49,231 nucleotides of DNA from contig JAAAIG010000205.1 in assembly GCA_015852425.1 (NCBI GenBank), forward strand, positions 1-49,231, read 5' to 3'. The stretch is from Gryganskiella cystojenkinii (lineage: Eukaryota > Mortierellomycota > Mortierellomycetes > Mortierellales > Mortierellaceae). Below are positions 1-12,200 of this stretch, one piece after another. A program made the position numbers and the translations under genes. Every line of letters begins with the position of its first letter. Position 1 is the first letter of the stretch. The notes beneath the pieces are model-generated. The model saw nothing but the letters and a program-made list of their open reading frames with translations. It ran no database searches and had not been told where the DNA came from.

Positions 1-618
1 AGTAGCGGAAAAGAACCCCCTATCCAACCTAAAACAACCTTCAAAACACCACACATGACTTCACACGTGACACATTTTTTTGAAAAAAAAGTGTTTGATG
101 TCAAGTCATCCGTGGTTCTCTTTCTTGGTGTCCACCCCAACCAATTCGCTCTTTACAGCTTTCTCATCAAAGGAATCAAATCAACCTCAGAGTCAAATCT
201 TCCTTTCTTTCATTCTTTTTGTCTGGACCAATATCAAGAACCAAGTAACGAAAGGCGTATTCAATCAGTCGTATGTCCGCACTCTAGACGTGTTTATTTT
301 TTATTTTTTCTCTTCCGCCTCGCATTCATCGGATGAGCCCCTGGAGAGTAAAAGAGAAAGATATCTTTCAGCCCGAACTAGATTTTAAAATGTTGAACTG
401 CACCAGCGAAATTGAATCCGCTCGATGAACGGGGCAAAAAGCCAAGGACTGAGGAAGGATGACCACACATCAACTTCACCGCGCAGCTAATACAAAAAAA
501 AAAACTAATCGCCTTAACTTTCTCTCTACGTAACATAGGGAATCAAGTGTACTATCCAGGCACCATAACAACAACTTTGTAGGCCCCAGGAGGCATCATA
601 CTTTTTGTACATATAATA
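1..618. other. Upstream region of the Spp1/CFP1-like gene; no gene seen
   Basis: This stretch holds short, T-rich and A-rich sequence with chance ORFs of about 90-100 codons that overlap in different frames and show no motif. An A-run lies near 487-503. The likely promoter and leader of the gene starting at 619 lie here. No RNA gene or repeat was recognised. Confidence 0.5.
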
Positions 619-3600
619 ATGGCCGATCCTTCACAGCAACAACACCAACGGCGTCAGGGCATGGGCCAGCAGGGACCACCACCGCATGGCTACGCACACG
701 GACACCCTGCTCACTTACAACAACAATATCATCCACAACAGCAACAGCAACAACCTGACCAAGGGACCTTTCACCCTGATGCATACTCGCCTCAACCGAG
801 GCGGACGTCGATCCAGAGCATGCTCAACCCATCTTCACCGGACCCCGCTGGATATTATTATCAATCTCATCATCAAGGGCACCCTCCTCCACCTTCGTCA
901 CACTATCCTCAACAACTGGTGTCGAGGCAACCGCCACCACAGCAGCAGCAGGCTTACCATCACCCAGGAGCCGGGCCGACTCAGCAGGCGCCTCCTCTGC
1001 TGAACCATCAGCAATATCAACACCAAATGCCGCAGCAGCATCCTCCTCAACAGCAGCAACGGGTAATGCAAAGTCCGGACCACTACCATTCCGACGATCG
1101 TGCATATGGGTCTCAACCGTATCATTATCAACAGCAGCAGCAACAACAACAACCACAGCCACAGCACCAACAGCAACAGCCACAACAACCAGGCTATCCG
1201 CCACCGTCGCACCCGCAATACCAAAGTCAACCCCAACAACCCAGGCACCAACACCTAGTCCAGTCTCCTGCACAATTGCAGCATCCATCTTATTATCAAC
1301 CTCACACCCCGACCACCACCTCCTCTGCGTCCTCCTCAGTCTCCTCAGGATCAGCGAATTATGCTAGTAATACAGGTGTCCCTGCTTCACTACCACCCAT
1401 CTCGTCGCAGAATCAACCACAATCACACTTTCGATCCTATCCGCCTCAGTATTCCCCAGGACAAGGCTCATCAGAACCTCAGTTTCATCCCCAAGGTGGA
1501 CCTGTGACGATACCGCATAGCCGGCAAGTCCGGCAGCAACCAAGCGCTGTCGCCCAAGGAATGGGCGCACACACTCACTCGTCATTCTCAGGCCAGGCTG
1601 CTACTTCTGCCATGACATCCCTACCACCAGGAGCGCCTATGCATTCAGGACCACGACGCTCCAGTGTTGAATCATTGGCGGATAGTCGGTTGCAATCACC
1701 GCCAGCTGGGTCTGGTCGATACAGTCAGCCGAACGTGGGGCATCCAGGCATGCGCCCTCCTTCGCCTGCTTCACGGAACACACCAGAGTTTGCTCCAAAG
1801 TCGAGGCAGTCGTCAGTGTCAAACCATACATTTCATGGCGAATATCGATCACATGGATCAGAGCCAAGCAGTGCAGGATCATTTGAATATCAGCAACATC
1901 GCCAGGGCATATATGCGGAGTCTAACTTTTCCGAATCTCATCATCCTATGGCTTCGCAGCATCAGCAACAACACCCCGAGCATCATCATCATCCACAACA
2001 GCAAGTGCACCAGCAGCAAATGCACCAGCAACACTCGCAAAGTTCGCCTCTTGGATCTCACTATCCAATGCAGTCCGGATCACCTTATGCAAGACCATCT
2101 GGCCCAGATGATCATCCCCATTCTCACCTTCATCCGACTCATGGTCAGTCTTATAGTCACCAGGAATATTCTCATCGAGGAGCCTCTCCACCATTGCCCT
2201 CTCCCCAGACCACACAACCGCACTCTGGAATAACAACTGGTCATCGTTCGCTCAGCCAAGATGGTGCGCCAGGGGCAATGATGAGATCTGCACCGCCTAC
2301 TCAGAAATATCCTCGACAGTCCCCTCACCCCGAGAACGACGAGGCAGAAGTGATGAACTTTATGTCACAGCTGCAACAACAGCAACAGCATAGCCAGGAT
2401 CAAAAGCCAAGCAGGAAATCAGGAAGCGTTGTTCCTGCGCCTCAGCACTCTCCTCAGCACCCTCCCCAGCACCCTCCCCAGCAGCAACCTGCACGCTCAG
2501 TCCAGCATCACGCTCACCAGCAGCCACATCAGCAGCCTCATCAACAACTACAATCGCAAGAGCATGTTACTCAGCACTCAGAGCACCAACAGTCCTCGCA
2601 GCCATCATATCCCTCACATACACCTCGACCCTCAATACACGACCATCCGGGTTACATGCATCAGAGCGAGTACCGTGGGCAGTTACCTCGGGATTCGCCA
2701 CAGGCAGAGATATCTCGCCCAGCAACACCACCAAGAGTAGCTCACCATCCAGCGCCATCCTCGACAGTCAAGACTTCACCAGTGGATTCACGTCAGCGCA
2801 CAGCATCCAGTTCGATGACAGGGCACACCGGATCCCTTACTGCACGGGCCGTTGCAGCTTCCTATCCCGCTCAGTCCGATGGCCAAATAGTCTCAACAGT
2901 CAACAGAGGTGCTCCAAGGTCGCTTAGCGTCTTGAACCTGTTGAACGAGCCAGAGCCTGAGAGTCGTGACCATTCGCCTCAAATCCTAAAGGACGATGAT
3001 CGTGGGACCACAGTGCCAAACGAACATGCTCCGACCACCCCTCCAGTAGTTCAACAGCCAGTATTCAGTCAAGTCTACAGACAGGAGGGTATCGCGGTCC
3101 CCCCTATTATGCCCATGTTGCCACCGACATCGTTCAATAGTACGTTTGCGGACCGACCTTCCTCCCAAGACGAGACATCTAGCGCCGCATATGCTCATCC
3201 CTCAGAACCTGCTCCTGCTACGAAGGTCACAAAGGAGAAGCTCAGTAAAGCTGGAAAGGAAAAGCCGGTAAAAGAAAAACCTCCCAAGCCTGTCAAGGAT
3301 AAAGTAGTCAAGCCAAAGAAAGAGCGCGCTGTCAAAGGATCAAAGAAAGCTGGCGTGTTGGCGCTGGATGAACCTGAAGTATCTTTCTCTGATGTCCCTG
3401 ATGTCGCGCCTCAGCCAAATACCACAATGGAAGGCCCGCCGCACTCTGGACAGAAACATGTTATGGAAGGAGGTCGAGATAGCCCTGTTACTGTACCGTT
3501 AAAAAAAGCGCGACTAGAGGATGGACCTGTAAGGACCTTCCTGGAGCAAGAAACCGTGGCACGCGAGGATCACAGAGCCAATATTGTCAGCCACGTTACT

Positions 3601-5864
3601 ATGGAGGCGAGGCCTGTGACAGCTTCTCCGGATCATTCTGCAATCGAGCCTAGGAAAAACGATGACCGAGTGCCCAGGGGACCAAGCCCAGCTCCTGGAC
3701 ATACCGAGCAGTCGAGAATGCCGCTGAAGACGGAGCAGGTCGAGGTGCAACAAGGTGGTCAAATATTTGTGATTGAGAGGCAGACGCAGGAGCCTGTGTC
3801 TATCACCAAAGGTGACGTAGCGCCCTCTGCTCATGCTTTTGATCACAGTGGTCATGTTCAAGGCAACGCTGTTCCAGAGAAGAAGCAGTCCCCACCCTCC
3901 GTACCCGCTGCGCTGACTTTAACAAAGGCCTACGGACTACTTGATGGACCTTTGAGTGACGTCGTCGAGGTGCCCAAGGTCAGCTCTGTGCGCTCAACAG
4001 AGACCACAAAGGAAATCAGTGCCAGTGCCGGTGCCGATATTTCTTCAAGCCACGTCGACAAAAAACCGAGCAAAAAGAAATTTGTAGTAAGTGGACAAGA
4101 GACGGCAAAGATACAAAAGACGTCTAAAGGCCCAGCAGTGACGCAAAAGACGAAGAACCTAGATTCTGAGGCGTTGCCGAGCTCGAGAGAGAACAGTCAA
4201 GGACCGGCAGCACAGTCCAAGAAACCGGCACCACTTCATCCAAAGAAGCAATCGAATTTGGCTCATGATGGACAGGGTGAAGCTACGACTCGTCGAACGA
4301 CGTCGCACCCAAAAGCTTCAACTCTGATTACCGAGCAAAATGTGATCCACGATGATAGCCTTGATTCTGAACGAGCTGTCCATGTCAAGAATGGCGCTCC
4401 AGCGGCTTCAAAAGCTGAGAATCAAGAGTCAGAGGGTTTGTACTGCATCTGTCGCACGCCTTATGATAAGAGTCGCTTTATGATTGCTTGCGACGGATGC
4501 GATGACTGGTTCCATGGAGATTGTGTTGGCGTTGCGGAGAAGGACAGCGATATGGTGGACAAGTACTATTGCAAACGATGTGAAGGTAAGAAAAAAAGTG
4601 ATTAAGTTCGGTTGGGGAACTTTATTTATTTTCCAACATGATACTTACACCTTTTTTTTTTTTTTTTTTCGTTTTTGAAATGCAATAGAAAAGGGTCGGC
4701 ATGCCTTTATAAAGAAAGTCTGTGCTCGTCAGAGCTGTGGCAAACCTGTGGCTCGGAAATCCAAGTATTGCTCCAAGGAGTGTGGCTTATTGATGGCAAC
4801 CGAACGTATCCACGCTTCTCAGGACCGTGTCTTTGGTGCCGCCTCCTCGCTGATGTCACACCCCAGTATCGAAGGAGTCGCCGCGACAGAGCAAGAGCGA
4901 GATCAGCAACATCTTCAACGCCGCCGTGGCCTAACCTTAGCTGATCTTGATGATCGACAGCGACTGATTGATATTCGAGAGCGGATGACCGTTGTCCGCA
5001 ATGTATGCACAGTCCTCGACGGTCGCGAAAAGCAACTGGAGATTTGCGTCCAAAGACATGCAAATCAGGATCTGGGAGAATGGAATCCATCATCGGTCGA
5101 TGAGATCACATTTTCCTCCTTGGCTCGTTCAAAGGCGCCTGTTGGGGACGAGGATGGGGATGATGAAAGCCGAGGTTCTAAGACAAAATCCAAAGGAAAA
5201 GGCTCCAAGGATAAGGATAGCAAGGCCACCAAGGAGAACGAGAAGGAGTTTATGTGTGGGTTTGACTATAGTCTTGTCTGGGACGACGCGCAGGACATGC
5301 AGCGACTGGAGCGCGCGAATGTGCTCTCGCTCGCGTCGGTGACAACCTCACCTGCTGGATCCCGATCCTCGTCCGTGGCACCACCGCCTGCGCCTTCATT
5401 TGGCGTTCTTGTGGTCACTTCTGCGCACAAGAAACACTCTGGCAGCGAGGACAAGACGCTTGCGCGATCTGAGTTAGCGGAATCGAACCGGCTAGGAATG
5501 ACTGCGTACTTGCCATTACAGCTCGAAAATATTGGCCACGAAGTGTGTATGATCCGCCGCCATTGCGATCGCCATAGTGGCTGGCAGAAACTGAAGGCTG
5601 CAGAGCTGGTCCTTGAGAAAACACTGCAGGTACGATCAACTCATCCGATAGCTCTAGTACTATGGTGTTGTCCCAAAACCTCCAATAATCTTTTCTCATT
5701 TCTAAGAACTAACCAACTAACCAATTTTTTGTATTTTCATTTCTTTTAAATAGAATAAGTTGCTCAAGTCGCTCAAGACCGAGGCCAAGCTGGTGAAGGG
5801 TCGCATGAAGAGACGCCGAAACGATTTGTCGGCTGGAATTTTGAATGGTACCATTGAGCATTAG
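619..5864 (+). CDS. SPP1: Spp1/CFP1-like PHD-finger subunit of the Set1/COMPASS H3K4 methyltransferase
   Basis: Three exons, 619-4585, 4689-5629 and 5754-5864, all GT-AG and in phase, give 1672 aa. Residues about 1275-1323 form a C4HC3 PHD finger (starting [20 protein letters not shown]), which in this family reads methylated H3K4. It is followed by the Cys motif typical of the CFP1 C-terminal domain ([20 protein letters not shown]), which spans the first splice junction region. A helical segment ([20 protein letters not shown]) and a C-terminal Cys/His motif ([20 protein letters not shown]) match the Set1-binding end of CFP1 in animals. The CXXC DNA-binding finger of animal CFP1 is absent, as usual in fungi. 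The first ~850 residues are Gln/His/Pro/Ser-rich with homopolymeric Gln, followed by a Lys-rich block near 870-910; yeast Spp1 is only about 350 aa. The protein is expected in the nucleus. The family assignment is firm; the role of the long tail is unknown. Confidence 0.88.
2440..2487 (+). repeat. Four tandem 12-nt coding units in the Spp1/CFP1-like gene
   Basis: Four 12-nt units of the type CCYCAGCACYCT follow one another and encode [16 protein letters not shown]. They are part of the low-complexity N-terminal region and point to slippage-driven growth of the tail. Other CAG/CAA tracts lie at about 1120-1190 and 2370-2390. Confidence 0.8.
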
Positions 5865-6559
5865 GATAATAAAAAGAAGCTACTGCCATCTGGCTTATTT
5901 TCGCCCCGTCTTACCAAGTTATATAGATGCAAAAACGCAGTGTAAGCTGACGTGTATGTGATTGTCCACCATTCACTCTTTCGCAGACTTCAACTGCTTG
6001 ATTCATATGTACCCAGCTTCTGTTCAGGGAACACCGTCGCCGCCGCACTCTGTTTGACTCTGTATCAAAGCGCATTGTATGAGCTAGAAAATAAAATTAA
6101 GTGGTCCTGTCCTCAACTCTGACAGCCGTTGTTATGAGTTCCAAGTTGGGATCTTATTAGACAAACAGAAACGCACTCTAAATATGTAATTGTACAGGTT
6201 GTGGTTGAAATGAAAATATGAGAAAGAAAAAAAAGAAAGAATGTTGGGGTACAAAAGAAAGATATGAAATGAACTGCGAGAAAAGCAAGAAAAATGAAGA
6301 ATTGGGCGACCTTAGTTGAAGGAGGATGCGACATAGGGCCGCCGTGGAGGATTAAAAAACGGAGGCAAATATTGACAGAAAGGGTCCAAACTGGGGGTCA
6401 AGTAAACAGCGTGTTGAAGTTGTATCCAGTCCTGGTGTATCCATATGCGGCTGAAGGGCTGGGTAAATGTGTTTTTTTCTTCAATGATAAAGGCGGACTC
6501 CATGATGTCCTTCGGCGAAGTCAGGTTCTCTCTCTTTCTTTTTCTTTTTTTGGGCTGAT
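5865..6559. other. Convergent intergenic region between SPP1-like gene and TIM17
   Basis: AT-rich spacer holding the two 3' untranslated regions. An AATAAAATTAA-type polyadenylation-like stretch lies near 6089. No conserved ORF was seen. Confidence 0.5.
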
Positions 6560-7437
6560 TTACTGGGATGCTGGAGGGGCGATATCAGGAAGCTAAAAAG
6601 TGACGATAGGAGAAACAAAAAAATCAGTTCAGGCAAAAAAGCGAGCCAAGTGCTTTGTACGTTTCTTTCAAGATTTCATCTCAAAATGTTAACGAGATGC
6701 CCACATACCTGGGGCATCATGGGTCTGTTCTGATCAGCAAAGGCACGGGAGATGACGATTCCAAGACCCTCGACAACGGCCAAGAAGACACCACCGATAG
6801 CAGCGGATGTGAGGGCGACCTTGGGACCTCCACGGGCAGCCAAGCAGCCTCCAGTCAAGAATCCGGAAGCGATCGAGTTCCAGGGATCCTCCTTTTGACG
6901 GATACCCTTCATGGCACAATCAAAGGAAGAGAAGAGACCACCCCACACGGCAAAGTTTCCTCCCAAGACTGGGGCACGAGCCTTCAGCGAGACCAATGCG
7001 CCAGGGAAACGCTCACCCTAGATAGAGAGAGAAAGTTACGCATAAGAGGATGACATGTTATACTCCATACGTTCCTTGTGTGTTATGGCCGAGTCATTGT
7101 CGGATTGTTTCCCGTTAGGGGTTATCTTACCCTTGGCGAGTTCTTGGCACCCTTGATACCGTACCAGACTCCTCCTCCGATAGCGCCCATGGCGAATGAG
7201 ACACCAATGTCGGAAAAGATGACATATGGGCTACATGTTTGATATAGAAAAGAAGTGGAAGAAATGGAAGAAGAAGGATTGGTCAGAGGACAACTGGCAG
7301 AATGCTCAAAAATAAAAAATAAAAGAGAATGCTCCGAGGTCGGAGAGGACAGGAACAGAAATAATATCATGAGAAAGAAGAGATGAAGCAATTCTGCGGT
7401 ACCAAGGATCGCGGGAGTGATCAGACGAGCGAGGCAT
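6560..7437 (-). CDS. TIM17: Mitochondrial inner-membrane translocase subunit Tim17
   Basis: Four exons on the minus strand, 7403-7437, 7131-7230, 6709-7017 and 6560-6592, give 158 aa, the normal length for Tim17. The start reads MPRSSDHSRDP followed across intron 1 by CPYVIFSDIGVSFAMGAIGG; the typical SRDPCPY motif is formed only after splicing. Further family signatures are NSPRGERFPGAL (joined across intron 2), APVLGGNFAVWGGLFSSFDC and KEDPWNSI, plus four hydrophobic Gly-rich segments. Tim17 gates the TIM23 channel for presequence proteins. The last exon adds only ten residues. The gene is transcribed away from the RRM gene at 8226. The 196-codon ORF over exon 2 is largely intron and leader and was not used. 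Confidence 0.93.
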
Positions 7438-8225
7438 GGCTGTTCTATATATATATGTTGTGTATTATTATGTAGAAGGAGTGACGACTGAAAGCGTTCT
7501 TGGAAGCGTCCGATCTGATCAATGGTGTACGGGGTGATGGAAAGAAGGAAGGAAGGAAGAAATGGTAACGAGGAGTGAACAAAATGAGTGTGATCTCGTC
7601 CCTTTCCTATTTTATTTCTCTGTTCTTTTTCTTTCTTTCGCTCAAATTGTGACTGCATTTTTGAATTTGGGGTTTTTTTCGTTTTTAAACGAATGATCGG
7701 AGAAACAGTCACGTGTTCAATGTGGCTTTGATTAACATAGTCTTTAAGGGGAGCACGAAATTCGTTCCTTCGAGATCAGCCCTTCTGGCGAGAGGGGTGG
7801 GGATGAGGCGGATAAAGTAAAGAGGTGAGGCTGGTCAGGTTCTCTTTTCGTGCCTATGCGTACTTTCTTTTTGCAAATTGGTGTCGTCTCTCAGCTGTCT
7901 TTGCTATCTTGGTGCACAGAGGGATCGGTGAAAGTTTCTGAAAAGGAAAAAGGAAGAGCTCCCTCCATATTTTGTTGTGTACAACCCTTCGTCTGCCGCC
8001 TCGTCCATAGAGAGAGAGACAGGGGAGAGCCCTTTTGAGTGCCCTTTTTTCAAAATTCTTTTTCCTTTCTTCTTTTTCTCCTCTCATATTTCTTATCCTC
8101 CCCAGTCTTTCCTTTCGTTCCTTTGTTCCTCCCCCCGCGTCCCATTTACGCCCTCCCGTCCCCGTTCCCTGTCCCTCTCTGTCCCCAAAAGTTCAACGCC
8201 CCCCCGTCCTACCTGTCCTTACACA
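7438..8225. promoter_or_regulatory. Divergent promoter region, TIM17 (-) / RRM gene (+)
   Basis: A 788-bp spacer between two divergent start codons. The right half (about 8040-8220) is a strongly CT-rich leader, a common feature upstream of highly expressed fungal genes. No specific operator could be named. Confidence 0.5.
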
Positions 8226-9792
8226 ATGAGCCAAGATACCGCTCCCACCACCCAGGTTCACGTCGAGGAGGATGGCCACAAGGTCTTTGTCGGTAACCTC
8301 TCTTTCCAGACCACCGAGGACGAGCTCTCGGAACTCTTCAGCAAGCCCACCCCTGTGTAAGTGTTTAGGACATTTATTCCCTCAAAAAATACGCTAACTT
8401 GATGACAAAGGGTGCAGAGATGATTGTCCAGCCAGTCGCGTGGATGATGAAAGCATTTTTAAAATGATGGACCGACCTAGAGGCTGGACAAGGATGAGAG
8501 CTTTTTCACTTGTACGATAAAAGAAGCAAATAGAAAAAAACGAAAGAAACTGATGATGAACAATCAATAGTCAACAATCAACAGACGAACGGGGAGCTAT
8601 CCATCAGGACTACTGCGGTCACACATCGCAAATCGCAATGTCTTCACCTTTTCTCCATTGCCAACATCACAGCCACCACGCGACCAAACTAACCAAGGCT
8701 GAACAATTTGAACAAAATATGTAGGTTGAGGGCCAACATCATCACCCGTGGAACCCGCTCTCTCGGGTACGGCTTTGTGGCCTATGAGACTCTGGCCCAG
8801 GCTGAGCAGGCTGCCAAGACCCATGATAAGACTGAGCTCGGCGGTCGCCAGATCAACGTCGAGGTCGCCAAGCCCAAGGTTGAGCGCGCTCCTGCCGCAC
8901 CCAAGGAGAAGACCCCCAAGAAGTCCAAGGCCGAGAAGGCAGCAGAGAACAAGGATGCTGCTGCTGCCGAGGCTGGTGAGGGTGAGGGAGAGATCAAGCC
9001 CAGGACTGGCCGTGCTGCCCGTTCCCGTGCCAACCGCAAGGCGAGCCGCAACAAGACTCGCGTACGTAATCTCCATTCAACTCTGCCATTTTTTTTGTTT
9101 TTTTTTGCGAGAGATCGATGTTACTTTGTCCACTTGCCACCAAAACGAAAACAAAACAAACAAGAAAAAAATAATCAGAAGTGGACATTGTTGGCTGACT
9201 TTATCTGTTCTTCATCATTTGTGATTTCCTCCTTATGATCGATCATTTCTGATTTCCTACTTATGATCGCTTCTGATTTCTTACTTATGATCGCTTCTGA
9301 TTTTTTTTTTAAAATTTTTTTTAGAACGAAGGTGAAGAAGGAACTTCTGAGGAGGCTGCCGCTCCTGCTGATGCCAACGGCGAGGCCAAGGAGAAGCGCA
9401 CTCGCACTCGTAACAACCGCAAGTCTCGCAAGGGCGCTGCCAACGGAGATGCTGGAGCCGAGGTCGCTGCCTCTACCCCTCGCACTGTCGGACCTCCCTC
9501 TAAGACAACCGTCTTTGTTGCCAACCTGCCCTTTGCCATGGAGGATGACGGTTTGAAGGCTCTCTTTGCCGAGTTCAAGGTCGCAGCTGCTCATGTCGTC
9601 CGTCGCCATGGCACTGGACGCTCTAAGGGCTTTGGATTCGTCGAGCTTGTCGATGAGGCTGAGCAGCAGAATGTGCTCGAGAAGATGAAGGATGCTCAGG
9701 CGGATGGCCGTGATTTGGTCATCAAGGTTGCACTCTCGGAAGAGCATGCTGCCGCCACCGAGGAGGCCAAGGCCGCTGAGACCCAGGCTTAG
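8226..9792 (+). CDS. RNA-binding protein with two RRM domains
   Basis: Exons 8226-8356, 8725-9061 and 9325-9792 give 311 aa. RRM1 (residues about 20-100) has RNP2 KVFVGNLSF and RNP1 GYGFVAYE, and is split by intron 1; RRM2 (about 215-300) has TTVFVANLPF and KGFGFVEL. Between them lies a linker rich in Lys/Ala/Glu and then Arg (GRAARSRANRKASRNKTR), with a second Arg-rich patch after intron 2. Codon use is strongly biased to C-ending codons, suggesting high expression. The layout, RRM - basic linker - RRM, resembles yeast Sbp1-like translational repressors, but the linker lacks clear RGG repeats, so no symbol is given. Likely cytoplasmic or nucleolar mRNA/rRNA binding (inference). Intron 2 holds a tandem repeat. 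Confidence 0.85.
9221..9303 (+). repeat. About 3.5 tandem copies of a ~24-nt unit inside intron 2 of the RRM gene
   Basis: The unit reads roughly TTCTGATTTCCTACTTATGA followed by TCGC. The copies differ by a few bases and run into the poly-T tract just before the 3' splice site (AG at 9323-9324). Confidence 0.75.
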
Positions 9793-10118
9793 ACCAAAGG
9801 TGCGGGGTCAGGGGGTGGGGGTTTCCTTTACTTTTCTTTTTCAAATTTTAATCAGCAACACTCAAACAGCAGAAAATGACAGAAAAATAAAATAAAATAA
9901 CAGGATTGTTAGTAATTCGAACCAAATGACAAAACAGCCCTATTGTTTTGGTGTTCACAATCTCCTTCACACATTCGAGCTTCAGGACCGTTGTTGCGCG
10001 ATTGTCAAATATTTATGATCTCCCAAATGTATTTTTTTTGTAGTTGACCTTGCTTGAGGTGTTGCCATTCCATGAAATTATGAGGCCATTTTATTTATCA
10101 ACAGTATCGTTATGAGAA
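9793..10118. other. Convergent intergenic region, RRM gene / DsbA-like gene
   Basis: A short spacer with both 3' ends. An AATAAAATAAAATAAC stretch near 9885-9900 is a plausible poly(A) signal for the RRM gene. No ORF of interest. Confidence 0.5.
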
Positions 10119-10887
10119 TCAGACAAGGCGGTTAAAAACCTGTTCAAATGTCTCTGGATCCTGAGCTCCCGATAGGACATACTTGTCTTGTATGGTGATG
10201 TTGGGTACGCCATGGATACCTTCCGACTTCGACTGTTCGATACTGGCCTGGATCTCTTCGACCCCTTGGTCCGATTCCAAGAACTGCTTAACTTCTTCTC
10301 TGTCAAGACCGGCCCTGGCAGCAGACTCGATCAAAGTGGGAATCTCACCGCACTTGTCTTGCTCGAAATAGTCCTTGAACAATTCCTCAACAATCTCATC
10401 CTGCTTGCCTTTCTTAGCAGCAAAGGCGATCAGGCGATGTGAGTCCAGAGTGTTGACGATCGAGCCGTTGTAGGTGAAATTGATGCCTTCCTCCTTGCCG
10501 ACTTGAATCATTCGGTCTCGGATCAAAGGCGCACGATCGGCACCAAACTTTTTGGCATACATTTGCATCTTTGGGAGAGGAGTCTTGGAAAGAGTGGGGT
10601 CCAGTTGGTAAGGATGCCAGTTCACAGCAAACTGGACATCCTTGTTCTCGGGGTGGTGGGTCTTGAAGGAAGTAATAGCTTTCTATAGTATCATCACGAA
10701 ACATAGGTAATTCAATATGCGTGGTATGAGAATCATGTCTGTAATAATTTGAAGTGAGTTGACAGAGATATTCCTTTTTTGAAAGGGTTTTTACCTCAAG
10801 ACGCTTCTTGCCAACATAGCACCACGGACAGGCGGTGTCAGACACGATATCGATCTTGATGGTTCTTGGTGCAGTTGCGGTAGACAT
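10119..10887 (-). CDS. DsbA-family (FrnE-like) thioredoxin-fold oxidoreductase
   Basis: Two exons, 10795-10887 and 10119-10682 (minus), give 218 aa. Residues about 9-30 contain a beta strand (IKIDIVSD) then the active-site CxxC as CPWC, followed by YVGKKRLE. The C-terminal part carries the second thioredoxin-fold half with the cis-Pro segment HGVPNITI. This order, CPWC - helical insert - GVP, fits the DSBA/FrnE group related to 2-hydroxychromene-2-carboxylate isomerases, whose fungal members are mostly uncharacterised. The redox role is inferred from the CxxC. An in-frame upstream ATG at 10917 would add ten residues (MLRTHALLRK), basic and weakly amphipathic, so an alternative mitochondrial form is possible; the start at 10887 was preferred because it gives the family's usual N-terminus. 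Confidence 0.85.
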
Positions 10888-11564
10888 TTTGCGAAGTAGG
10901 GCGTGGGTTCTTAGCATGCAAAAGGGGTTATGGATGGAAGGAGGATAGTCGAAGAAGAATACACACTGGCTAAAAGAGAATGAATGTTGTTGAGGTAGAT
11001 AGAGCGAGCGAAAGAGAGAGAATAAGTAGGTGGATAGACAGTGGTGATGTATTTCGTTTTTTTTTGTCCCCGAGGGTAGCTTTTATGCTGTTTGAAAGGA
11101 TTACTAAGTCTCACGTACACAATGAAAGTTTCCGTACAAAGAACGAGCCAACAAAGCGGGTTTTTTGAAATGTTCCCATTAGCCCAGACCAGTAGTCATC
11201 CGGTTGTTGTAAGCTTTCAGTGCCCGCCTCGAGTGTTAGGTTAGGCATCTGTTGCGACGTGCTGTCAAAGTAGTATGTCAGCGCGCATTTGAATGCGATG
11301 CCGGTTCCTGCAGCTTTGAATCACAACTGCAAATTGCAATTTCCGTTGGGTGTACAATAAACAATAAAGGTTTGGGTTTTTTCACAGGAGAGGGTATCTG
11401 TCGTGCGTGGGTGGATGTGGTTCGCTGGGTCAGTTTGTGTAGGCCCAGGGGCCTTTGGCCCTGCTCGCGAGCCTCCTCACCCCCCTCTTTTTCTTTTTTT
11501 CTCTACCCCTTCTTTCATTTTTCTCATCTTCTCATCCATTTTCTCTTCTTCCGCATCATCCATC
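10888..11564. promoter_or_regulatory. Divergent promoter region, DsbA-like (-) / EF-hand gene (+)
   Basis: A 677-bp spacer. A CT-rich leader (about 11480-11555) precedes the start at 11565. No named binding site could be supported. Confidence 0.45.
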
Positions 11565-12200
11565 ATGATCGCAACACGACGGACCACTCTGTACGCCTTG
11601 CTCGCGCTCGTCGCTTTCATCGCCACAGCCAGCGCTGCAGGGCCCGGCATCCCAGGACAAACCGACACAGAACACAGCAATTATGGTGACATGGGCAAAG
11701 CTAAAGAGTAAATTGCTGTTTCGATTGTTCTTCCTTCTCTATCTTTTCCTTTTGCTTGTCAGCAGAGTGTCCTCAATGCTAAACGAATTCTCTAACTGCT
11801 TGGTTTTCTGAATAGATTCGCCAAGGAGCACATGGGAGACAAAGGCAAGAACCTCTCGGAAAAAGAGGAACTCATGATGCTGTTCTCACTCCACGACGCG
11901 AACAAGGATGGATACTTGGATGGCATCGAGCTCAGGGCTGCATTCAGTGACTACAACCAAGGCAACACGGAATCGGCCCTTCCTCTCGAGACAATGCTCG
12001 AAATGATTGACCACGTCATTGCTGAGGATGATACTGATAACGAGTAAGACCACCACTACCCCTTCATTTCTTGATTTTGACTCTTGCGTGCTCATACCAC
12101 AATCCGCAAATCCGCTGACATCTCAACTCTCGTTGTTTTTAATAGTGGAAAAATTTCATGGGAAGAATATCTGATTAGTCAAAAGTACCATGAGGGATAA
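11565..12200 (+). CDS. Secreted EF-hand protein similar to MCFD2 (ER-Golgi cargo receptor cofactor)
   Basis: Exons 11565-11707, 11816-12043 and 12146-12200 give 141 aa. Residues 1-25 form a signal peptide (hydrophobic core LYALLALVAFIATASA). Two EF-hands follow: DANKDGYLDGIEL and, across intron 2, DDTDNDGKISWEE; both keep the calcium-binding Asp/Asn/Glu positions. The architecture (signal peptide, FAKEHMG helix, paired EF-hands, short tail) matches MCFD2, which in animals binds the lectin LMAN1/ERGIC-53 to export glycoproteins from the ER. Assignment to that role in this fungus is inference; a generic luminal calcium-binding protein is the alternative. Confidence 0.75.

Noticed and set aside
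824..1288. Val/Ala-rich minus-strand ORF of 154 codons
   Set aside because: It is the antisense shadow of CAA/CAG repeats in the Spp1/CFP1-like gene (TTG/CTG read as Leu, GTT as Val).
6676..7053. Single-exon reading of TIM17 exon 3 starting at an internal Met
   Set aside because: It would lack the conserved N-terminus; the four-exon model restores the full-length family protein.
7122..7712. 196-codon minus ORF over TIM17 exon 2
   Set aside because: Only the last part is TIM17 exon 2; the rest is intron, exon 1 in another frame and leader. The spliced model explains the conserved sequence.
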